64,000 nt of DNA from AG25 sp035517615 (GTDB lineage: Bacteria; Gemmatimonadota; Gemmatimonadetes; Gemmatimonadales; GWC2-71-9), in the NCBI GenBank assembly GCA_035517615.1, contig DATIYM010000056.1, positions 21,454 to 85,453 of the forward strand, written 5' to 3'. The notes under the pieces are model-generated. The model saw only the letters and a program-made list of their open reading frames with translations, searched no databases and was not told where the DNA came from. The position numbers and the translations under genes were made by a program. Below, in pieces: positions 57,918-64,000 of this stretch. The first letter of the stretch is position 1; each line of letters opens with the position of its first letter.

Positions 57918-60044
57918 TCAGGGATAGAACTTCGCGTTGTGGGCCGCCATATCGCGCAGCGTGTCGCTCGGCGCGAACCGTGCGCCGAACCGCTGCGACA
58001 GGCGCTCGAGATCCGCGACGAGCCGGGAGGCGCCGAGATCATCGGCGTGCCGCAGCGGACCACCCCGGAACGGTGGAAAACCAAAACCGTAGATCGCAGC
58101 GATATCCCCATCGCGCGGCGCTCGAACGACATCTTCGCCAACCGCTCGCGTGGCCTCGTTCACCATGATGAGTACCAGGCGCGAGATGATGTCAGCGGCG
58201 TGGGGGCCGTTGGGCTGAATTCCGAGCAACTCGTACACGGCGGGGTCCGCGCCGCCCTTCTTGCCGTCGGTGTACCGGTAGAGCCCACGTCCTGATTTCC
58301 GGCCGAGCCTCCCGTCCTTGACGAAGGCCGCAAAGGCCGGGGCCGCCGCCATTCGGTCCCCGAACGCGGCGTGCAGGACGCCCGACGCTTTCTCAGCAAC
58401 GTCGAGTCCGACCTCGTCGAGCAGCGTAAACGGTCCTACGGGAAAGCCCCATGCCACCATGAGACGATCGAGCTCTTCGATCGACGCGCCTTCGGCGAGT
58501 AGGTATCCCGCTTCATTCATATAGGGGGCGAGGATGCGGTTCACCCAGAAGCCCGGTTCGTCCCGAACCACAACGGCCGTCTTGCCCATCCGCCTCCCGA
58601 ACGCGACCGCGGTGCTGATGGCCTGGGCCGACGTGACATCCGAGGGAATGACCTCGAGCAGCGGCATGCGCGGGACGGGCGAGAAGAAATGCATTCCGAT
58701 TACCTGCTCGGGACGCCGTGCCTGCCGCGCGATCTGCTTGATCGGTATCGTCGAGGTATTGGAGGCAAAGACGGTCTCGTCGGGGATCAACGCCTCGACT
58801 TCGGCCAGGACATGCTGCTTCAATCCGAGGTCTTCGAACACCGCCTCAATGACGAGGTCGGCACGACCGAACCCTGTGTAGTGATCGTCTCCCGACAGGA
58901 GCGCGGTAAGACGCGCGTACTCGAAGCGCGTGATGCGCTTGCGGCGAAGCCTCTCGTCCACCACGCTCCGGGCCGCCGCAAGACCCTTCGCGACCCGGGG
59001 TAGATCCGCGTCCTTGAGCCGAACGTCGGTACCGGCCTGCGTGACCGCCGTGCCCGCGATCCCGGCACCCATGAAGCCTGCGCCCACGACGCCGAGGCGC
59101 TTCACGTCGCGCGGCGGCGGCGGGTTGTCGATCCCGAAATCCTTCTTGAGCTGGGTGGTTGCGAAGAAGATCTGGACCAGCTTGCGCGACACGTCGCTCA
59201 CTGCGAGCTGGCCGAACAGCTCGGCTTCGCGCTTCAGCCCCGCGCGCATCCCATGGCGCAGGCCGTACTCCACCGCTTCGAGCGCGGCGAGGGGAGCCGG
59301 ATAGTTGCCATGCGTGGTCGCGAGCACCTGCCGCCGGGCCGTGCGAAACACGAGGCGACGTCCAAGGGGATTGCCATCGAGCAGCCATCCTGCCGGCCCG
59401 CCGCCGCCCCGGCGACGCCGCGGCCGCCACCCACCCGCCAATCGCTGGGCCGCGGCGACCGTGATCTCGTAGAGAATCGCGGGGGCGACGAGCTCGTCGA
59501 CCATCCCCAGTCGAAACGCCTTGGCGGCGCGCTCGGACTTGCCCGCGAGAATGATATCGAGCGCGGCGCGGGCGCCGATCAGCCGAGGGAGCCGCTGGCA
59601 ACCTCCGGCGCCCGGGAGCAAGCCCAGCTGCACTTCCGGCAACCCGAGCTGCGTCTTCGCATGATCCGTGGCGACGCGATAGTGACAGGCGAGCGCGAAT
59701 TCGAGCCCACCGCCGAGACAGGCACCGTGGATTCCCACCACCACGGGCTTCGGAAGGCGAGCAATGCGATCCAGCATCTCCTGCCCGCCAGCCGAGAGTC
59801 GCTCCGCCTCGGCGGCGCTCGTGATAGTGACGAACTCCTCGATATCCGCGCCCGCGATGAAGACGTCCCGCTTTCCCGAAAGGAATACAATGGCGTGCAC
59901 GTTGGGATCGCGTCCGAGCGCCTCGAAGGTCGCAATGAACTCGTCTTTGACGGCCCGCGTAATCTTGTTCACCGGCTCGCCGGGCAGATCGAACGTGACG
60001 ATGGCGGTGTGGTCCTTGACCTCCCAGTGCAGGGCCGTGGTCAT
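57918..60044 (-). CDS. enoyl-CoA hydratase/3-hydroxyacyl-CoA dehydrogenase (FadB/FadJ-like)
   Basis: Bifunctional beta-oxidation enzyme of 708 aa. The N-terminal crotonase part (1-200) has AGADIEEF, GIHGACLGGGLEFALACH, and GLLPGAGGCQRLPR, with the two catalytic glutamates in the expected places. The C-terminal 3-hydroxyacyl-CoA dehydrogenase has the NAD-binding GVVGAGFMGAGIAG, FASNTSTIPI and HFFSPVPRMPLLEV with the catalytic His. A Gly/Arg-rich stretch links the halves. ATG 60044 overlaps the thiolase stop by 4 nt, so subunits are translated in step. Confidence 0.92.
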   Translation of the reverse strand: MTTALHWEVKDHTAIVTFDLPGEPVNKITRAVKDEFIATFEALGRDPNVHAIVFLSGKRDVFIAGADIEEFVTITSAAEAERLSAGGQEMLDRIARLPKPVVVGIHGACLGGGLEFALACHYRVATDHAKTQLGLPEVQLGLLPGAGGCQRLPRLIGARAALDIILAGKSERAAKAFRLGMVDELVAPAILYEITVAAAQRLAGGWRPRRRRGGGGPAGWLLDGNPLGRRLVFRTARRQVLATTHGNYPAPLAALEAVEYGLRHGMRAGLKREAELFGQLAVSDVSRKLVQIFFATTQLKKDFGIDNPPPPRDVKRLGVVGAGFMGAGIAGTAVTQAGTDVRLKDADLPRVAKGLAAARSVVDERLRRKRITRFEYARLTALLSGDDHYTGFGRADLVIEAVFEDLGLKQHVLAEVEALIPDETVFASNTSTIPIKQIARQARRPEQVIGMHFFSPVPRMPLLEVIPSDVTSAQAISTAVAFGRRMGKTAVVVRDEPGFWVNRILAPYMNEAGYLLAEGASIEELDRLMVAWGFPVGPFTLLDEVGLDVAEKASGVLHAAFGDRMAAAPAFAAFVKDGRLGRKSGRGLYRYTDGKKGGADPAVYELLGIQPNGPHAADIISRLVLIMVNEATRAVGEDVVRAPRDGDIAAIYGFGFPPFRGGPLRHADDLGASRLVADLERLSQRFGARFAPSDTLRDMAAHNAKFYP

Positions 60045-61303
60045 CGCCGTTCCAGCACCATCGCGAATCCCATTCCGCCCTGGGCGCAAATCGACACCAG
60101 GCCGAATTGGACATCCCGCCGTTGCATTTCGTTCGCGAGGGTCGTGACGAGCCGCGCGCCGGTGGCGCCGAACGGATGTCCGATCGCAATCGAACCGCCC
60201 ATCACGTTGATGATGTCCTCGTCGATCTCCCACCCCTTGGACGCAAAGCCCTGCAGGTTCGAGAGCACCTGAGCGGCGAATGCCTCGTGGATCTCGATGA
60301 GACCCAAGTCCTCCCAACCGATGCCCGCGCGCTCCAGCGCCTTCGGGACGGCCCAGATCGGCGCCTGCAACAGCTGCCAGCCGGGATCGACCGCCGCAAC
60401 GGCATAGGCGCGAATGAACGCGAGGGGTTCATAGCCCAGCGCGCGGGCGCGATCCTCGGCCATGAGAATGACTGCGGCAGCCCCATCCGTGAGCGGCGAC
60501 GCGTTACCGGCGGTGACGGAGCCGTAGCGCCGGTCGAACACGGGTTTGAGTTTGGCAAGCTGTTCGAGCGATGAGTCGCGCCGGATTCCATTGTCCTGGG
60601 TTATCACCGCGCCGCTTCCCGTCTTGGGAAACCACGGCACGAGCTCGGCAGTGAGCCGGCCGTCGTCGCTGCCCCGAGCAGCGAGTTGGTGACTGCGGAG
60701 CGCCCAGCGATCCTGCGCCTCACGGCTGATGTGGTTTTCCTTGGCCATCTTCTCGGCCGACTGCCCCATCGTTTCTCCCGTCGAGGGCTCGGCGATGGCC
60801 GGTGAGACCGGCACGAGGTCACGGGGCCGGACGCGGCTGAAGGCCGCAAGCCTTCGGCCGAGTGTTTTCGCCCGGCTGGCTTCGACCAGCACGTCCGCCA
60901 GGCGGCGGGACGCCATGATGGGGATATCGGAGAGGGACTCGACCCCGCCGGCCAGAACAACAGTCATGTGGCCCAGCGTGATCTCGTCGTGCGCATCGGC
61001 GATCGCCTGCGCCGCCGACGCGCAGGCGCGATTGACGGAATACGCCGGGATTTCGCGAGGGAATTGCGGGAGCAGGCTGACTTCGCGCGCGACGTTGGGA
61101 ACGAGGGCGGACGGCACGACCTGCCCGAAGACGACCTGTTCCACGAGCGCCGCGTCGATCTCGGTGCGTTCGAGCAGCTCGCGCGCGACGTAGCGCGCCA
61201 GATCGACAGCGCGCGCTTCTTTCAAGTCAGTTCCCGCTTTGGAAAACGGTGTTCGGCACCCGGCGATCACTGCGACGCGCCGCCGACCGTTCACTTGAGG
61301 CAT
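60041..61303 (-). CDS. acetyl-CoA acyltransferase (thiolase, FadA/FadI-like)
   Basis: Thiolase of 420 aa for the last step of beta-oxidation. The nucleophile is Cys94 in NRACASAAQA, the histidine is in GHPFGATGARL, and the general-acid Cys in SICAQGGMG. It starts at ATG 61303 with AAGGAGA right upstream. It forms the operon with the FadB-like gene, proline dehydrogenase, a small gene and rsgA. Substrate chain length is not clear; FadI-like trifunctional partners usually take long chains. Confidence 0.92.
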   Translation of the reverse strand: MPQVNGRRRVAVIAGCRTPFSKAGTDLKEARAVDLARYVARELLERTEIDAALVEQVVFGQVVPSALVPNVAREVSLLPQFPREIPAYSVNRACASAAQAIADAHDEITLGHMTVVLAGGVESLSDIPIMASRRLADVLVEASRAKTLGRRLAAFSRVRPRDLVPVSPAIAEPSTGETMGQSAEKMAKENHISREAQDRWALRSHQLAARGSDDGRLTAELVPWFPKTGSGAVITQDNGIRRDSSLEQLAKLKPVFDRRYGSVTAGNASPLTDGAAAVILMAEDRARALGYEPLAFIRAYAVAAVDPGWQLLQAPIWAVPKALERAGIGWEDLGLIEIHEAFAAQVLSNLQGFASKGWEIDEDIINVMGGSIAIGHPFGATGARLVTTLANEMQRRDVQFGLVSICAQGGMGFAMVLERR

Positions 61304-61390
61304 TACATTCTCCTTCCGACTCGCCTCGCTGGTCCGGCAACCACCGAACACGAGAGGCGAGGGGCAGACGCGGACCAAAACCTATCATCA

Positions 61391-61406
61391 GGCCCCGTAG
61401 CGGGCC
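61391..61406 (+). promoter_or_regulatory. inverted repeat before glpD
   Basis: GGCCCC-GTAG-CGGGCC (61391-61406), near-perfect 6-bp arms with one mismatch, between the -10-like TATCAT (61383-61388) and the GTG start of glpD. It could be an operator or an mRNA hairpin in the leader. Confidence 0.35.
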
Positions 61407-61420
61407 AAGGCATACCAAAG

Positions 61421-63109
61421 GTGGAGACCGATCGGACGCGCGCGCTCGCGGCACTCTCTGCCGAGCCCGTGGATTTGCTCGTGATCGGCGGTGGCATCAC
61501 TGGCGCCGGCATCGCGCGAGACGCCGCTCTACGCGGGATCCGCGCCGCGCTCGTCGACAAGATGGATTTCGCCGCGGGTACGTCATCCCGCTCCTCCCGG
61601 CTGATTCACGGCGGTCTTCGATACCTGGAACAACGGGAGTGGGGTCTCGTGCTCGAGGCCGCCCATGAACGCGCGGTGCTGCGCACGATCGCTCCTCATC
61701 TCGTGCGTCCGCTCGAATTTCTGTTCCCCGTGTATCGGGGCGGCCGTATTGCCCCCCTCACTCTGCGCGCCGGTATGTGGCTCTATGACTGGCTCGGGGG
61801 TCGTGGCGCGCACCGCCACCGCTGGTTGAGAAGGAAGGCCGTGGCACAGCTCGAGCCGCGCCTCCGATCTCGCGGAATCAAGGGCGCCGCGCTGTACTAC
61901 GACGCCCAGGCGGACGACGCACGCCTGGTGCTGGCGACCTTGCGGAGCGCAACCGCCGCCGGGGCCCGAGCCATCAGCTACACGATGGTCACGGCGCTCA
62001 CAAAAGCCGACGGAACGGTCCGCGGCGCCGTCATCCGCGACATGCTCGATCCGCAACGACGGGAGTATACGGTTGCCGCGGCGGTTGTCGTGAACGCCAC
62101 CGGTCCCTGGGTGGACGCGGTCCGCCAGCTCGACGACCCCGGGGCTGCGCCGTTGCTCCATCCAACCAAAGGCACACACGTCCTGGTGCGGCGCGAGCGG
62201 CTTGGCCACACGCACGCAGTCACGTTCCTCTCTCCTGTCGACGGCCGGGTGATGTTCGTTCTCCCGGCAGGCGACTTGAGCTACATCGGGACTACGGACA
62301 CGGAAGAGCGGGGCGATCCGGGCGACGCCCGTGCGTCCGGTGCCGACGCCGTGTACTTGTTGCGCTCGGCGAACGCGATATTTCCCGACGCGCGGCTCAG
62401 TCCGCGCGACATCCTGGCCACCTGGTCGGGCGTGCGGCCGCTTCTCGCTCCCGCCGGGTCGGATGGTCCGGATGGATTGCCCCCGTCGCGAATCTCGCGC
62501 GAGCACCGGATCCTCGAGGCTCCCAGCGGACTCGTGACGATCGCTGGTGGCAAGCTCACGACCTACCGAATCATGAGCCGTGAGGTCGTCGACCATGTGG
62601 CGCGGCGGCTCAAGAGGATGGATGGCCGGCGGATCGCCAGCCGGCCCCGGACCGATCGCCTTCCGCTTCCGGGGGGTGAGGCCGCCGACCTCAACGTGGT
62701 TGCCGCCAACCTCCGCGTGCGCGGCATCGCGGATTGGCATGCGGCGCATCTCGTCCGCCTGTACGGCAGTGAAGCCGCGGCGATCGCGAGCCTCGTGGAG
62801 CGTGACCGCGCGCTGGGCAACCCGATCGCGCCTGGCCGGCCGGAGTTGTGGGCCGAAGTCGTGCACGCGGTGGAGCGCGAAATGGCCGTCCGGCTCTCCG
62901 ACGTGATGATTCGCCGCCTGCATCTGTTTTACGATGACGCCGACCAGGGCCGAGGCGTGGCGCCACAAATCGCCGCCCGCATGGCCCGGTTGCTCGGGTG
63001 GGACGAGCGGCGACAAGCGGCGGAAATCGAAGACTACGAGCGGGAAATCGCGCGGGGGCGGGCGTTTCTGCGCGAGGTCCCTCGGGCGACGCCCGAGGCC
63101 GCTTCCTGA
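61421..63109 (+). CDS. glpD: aerobic glycerol-3-phosphate dehydrogenase
   Basis: FAD-dependent glycerol-3-phosphate dehydrogenase of 562 aa, feeding electrons from glycerol-3-phosphate to quinone at the membrane. The N-terminal FAD site is LLVIGGGITGAGIARDAALR. Other landmarks are SSRSSRLIHGGLRYLEQ, ATGPWVDAV, TKGTHVLVRRE and GGKLTTYRIMS. The C-terminal domain matches GlpD. GTG 61421 is preferred: frames further upstream are not homologous. It is divergent from the thiolase gene. A GGCCCCGTAGCGGGCC palindrome (61391-61406) lies between the possible -10 TATCAT (61383-61388) and the start and could be an operator. Confidence 0.9.
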   Translation: METDRTRALAALSAEPVDLLVIGGGITGAGIARDAALRGIRAALVDKMDFAAGTSSRSSRLIHGGLRYLEQREWGLVLEAAHERAVLRTIAPHLVRPLEFLFPVYRGGRIAPLTLRAGMWLYDWLGGRGAHRHRWLRRKAVAQLEPRLRSRGIKGAALYYDAQADDARLVLATLRSATAAGARAISYTMVTALTKADGTVRGAVIRDMLDPQRREYTVAAAVVVNATGPWVDAVRQLDDPGAAPLLHPTKGTHVLVRRERLGHTHAVTFLSPVDGRVMFVLPAGDLSYIGTTDTEERGDPGDARASGADAVYLLRSANAIFPDARLSPRDILATWSGVRPLLAPAGSDGPDGLPPSRISREHRILEAPSGLVTIAGGKLTTYRIMSREVVDHVARRLKRMDGRRIASRPRTDRLPLPGGEAADLNVVAANLRVRGIADWHAAHLVRLYGSEAAAIASLVERDRALGNPIAPGRPELWAEVVHAVEREMAVRLSDVMIRRLHLFYDDADQGRGVAPQIAARMARLLGWDERRQAAEIEDYEREIARGRAFLREVPRATPEAAS

Positions 63110-63112
63110 CGG

Positions 63113-64000
63113 CTATCTCCGCCAGCGCAGCTGCCGGATGAAGTCATCGAGCAACAGGAATTTTTCGAACAATACCACGCCTTTGCGCTTGCGGCCAAAC
63201 TCGGCAAACAGCCCGCGCAGCCGGCCCCGGCGACCGACGTAGATACGGAACGTTTCCGCGAAGTCCTCCTCGGGGTGAGTGGCGGCGTACGCGGTGACGT
63301 AATTGGCGAGCGTGGTCGTCACCCCGCGCCGCTCGAAATCGACCCAGCGAGAGTCCGCCACACGGTACGCTTTCGCGACCTCACCGAACGCCCGGCGAAA
63401 CCGCCGGGAACGCGCAAAGGACCAGTGGTGATAGAGAAACGAGTGACCCAGCTCGTGGAGCACCAATCCCGAAAGGAGCTTCCACGAGATCTCGCGGCGC
63501 GAGCGTTTCTTGACGACGTAGGCACGGTCGAGCTCGACCATTTTGGGAGTCCTGTGTCTGACTCCCGAAACACCGGGACGCAAGAGCAGCCGGTAGTGCC
63601 AATCGCTGATCCGAGTCGCCGACAGTAATTGCCGCGCCCGCAGGGCTGCCGGGCCAATGAGATCGCGGCCGGTCGCGTCGTGTCCGCACCAGGGGCAGTA
63701 GTCCATCCAGTCGTCGACACCCTTGTCGCAATGGGGGCAAACGTTATCGAACCGCTGGTAGCGCCAGTGCTGGCGCCGGCCGCACCACGGGCAGAAGTGC
63801 ATGGGATACATGACGCCGCCGCCGCACCCGTGCTCGCACCGCCGCTCGAATCGAAATCCCTTGGGCGCCTTGAGGGGAACCGGGCTTGAATCGCGGTCGG
63901 AAATATTGCGGCCGCACCACGGGCAGAACGCGAACCGGTCCGAGACCATCCAGCGGCAGTACCGACACTCGGCATCGGTGCGTCGCTGGGCATCACGCCA
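63113..64000 (-). CDS. zinc-ribbon-array gluzincin metallopeptidase, cut by right edge
   Basis: The gene runs off the right edge: the frame stays open to 64000, and the ATG at 63949 would cut a zinc knuckle (ECRYC) in two. The N-terminal part has at least three zinc-ribbon units (repeated CPWCGR, also CEHGC and CPHC), paired as C-x2-C...C-x2-C. The C-terminal domain is a metallopeptidase with HELGH in LVLHELGHSFLYHHW and a second motif EEDFAETF, giving two His and a Glu for zinc. It may be a DNA- or RNA-linked protease, or a zinc-sensing one; no known family was recognised. It has at least 296 residues in the window. Confidence 0.7.
   Translation of the reverse strand, partial: WRDAQRRTDAECRYCRWMVSDRFAFCPWCGRNISDRDSSPVPLKAPKGFRFERRCEHGCGGGVMYPMHFCPWCGRRQHWRYQRFDNVCPHCDKGVDDWMDYCPWCGHDATGRDLIGPAALRARQLLSATRISDWHYRLLLRPGVSGVRHRTPKMVELDRAYVVKKRSRREISWKLLSGLVLHELGHSFLYHHWSFARSRRFRRAFGEVAKAYRVADSRWVDFERRGVTTTLANYVTAYAATHPEEDFAETFRIYVGRRGRLRGLFAEFGRKRKGVVLFEKFLLLDDFIRQLRWRR

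Noticed and set aside
61583..63016. A 477-codon minus-strand frame opposite glpD
   Set aside because: It is antisense to glpD with no domain; glpD is well supported by motifs.
1..64000. CRISPR array, tRNA, rRNA, insertion sequence or prophage
   Set aside because: No regular spacer-repeat pattern, cloverleaf, transposase or phage structural gene was seen on either strand.

Overview
This is a GC-rich bacterial chromosome segment, densely packed on both strands with short intergenic gaps, many 4-bp ATGA-type overlaps, and frequent GTG or TTG starts. The mix of families suggests a soil or sediment bacterium, and a Gemmatimonadota-like lineage is my best guess. The families include ECF sigma/anti-sigma with DUF4097, ImuB-DUF6504-DnaE2, a fused branched-chain E1, DUF1015, OmpA with thrombospondin type 3 repeats, and a Ser/Thr kinase. 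The lineage is inferred from family content; no rRNA, tRNA or other taxonomic marker was seen.

Layout. 0-4.3 kb: a membrane glycosyltransferase, a nickel/cobalt-type transporter, and an ECF sigma/anti-sigma/DUF4097 operon. 4.3-9.65 kb: an Eco57I-like adenine methylase overlapping a SNF2-type helicase, a two-gene module that looks like defence with no nuclease seen. 9.65-14.4 kb: metabolic genes (HAD phosphatase, aminotransferase, DUF47, amino-acid permease, prephenate dehydratase). 14.4-27.3 kb: a nucleic-acid repair block holding a small zinc ribbon, an SPL-like radical SAM protein, DUF72, the ImuB-DUF6504-DnaE2 mutasome, a Nei/Fpg glycosylase, MsrA and Lhr helicase. 27.3-33 kb: IspH, a lipoprotein candidate, a thioesterase, a PAS-Fis regulator, an HrpB-like helicase, and a SelW-like selenoprotein read through an in-frame UGA. 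33-44.3 kb: an MCP-like transducer, OmpA, M14 peptidase, a GHL-type glycoside hydrolase, a rearranged aconitase-family enzyme, a decayed M28 peptidase and an unknown protein. 44.3-51.1 kb: TrmB and TetR regulators, a lipoprotein hydrolase, Lon and a Ser/Thr kinase. 51.1-64 kb: fused branched-chain E1, flavin reductase, DUF1015, MazG, a beta-oxidation/proline dehydrogenase/RsgA operon, GlpD, and a zinc-ribbon metallopeptidase cut by the right edge.

Genes working together. The repair block is linked by content and by a shared promoter motif (TTCGGG-N5-TTCGGG spanning the -10) directly in front of both the zinc-ribbon/radical SAM pair and the mutasome, which suggests joint control. The strand running 61.3 to 55.7 kb forms one translationally coupled operon: thiolase, enoyl-CoA hydratase/3-hydroxyacyl-CoA dehydrogenase, proline dehydrogenase, a small unknown protein and RsgA. 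Several genes have a TANNNT box only 5-8 nt before the start codon, suggesting leaderless mRNAs.

Strongest new observations: the SelW-like selenoprotein gene with a bacterial SECIS-like hairpin, the nuclease-less methylase-helicase pair, the twin repair promoters, and several genes that simple ORF calling misses (14450-14608, 56663-56986, 32773-33009, and the N-terminus of 28557-29066). No CRISPR array, rRNA, tRNA, insertion sequence or prophage was seen. No gap between genes exceeds 300 bases.
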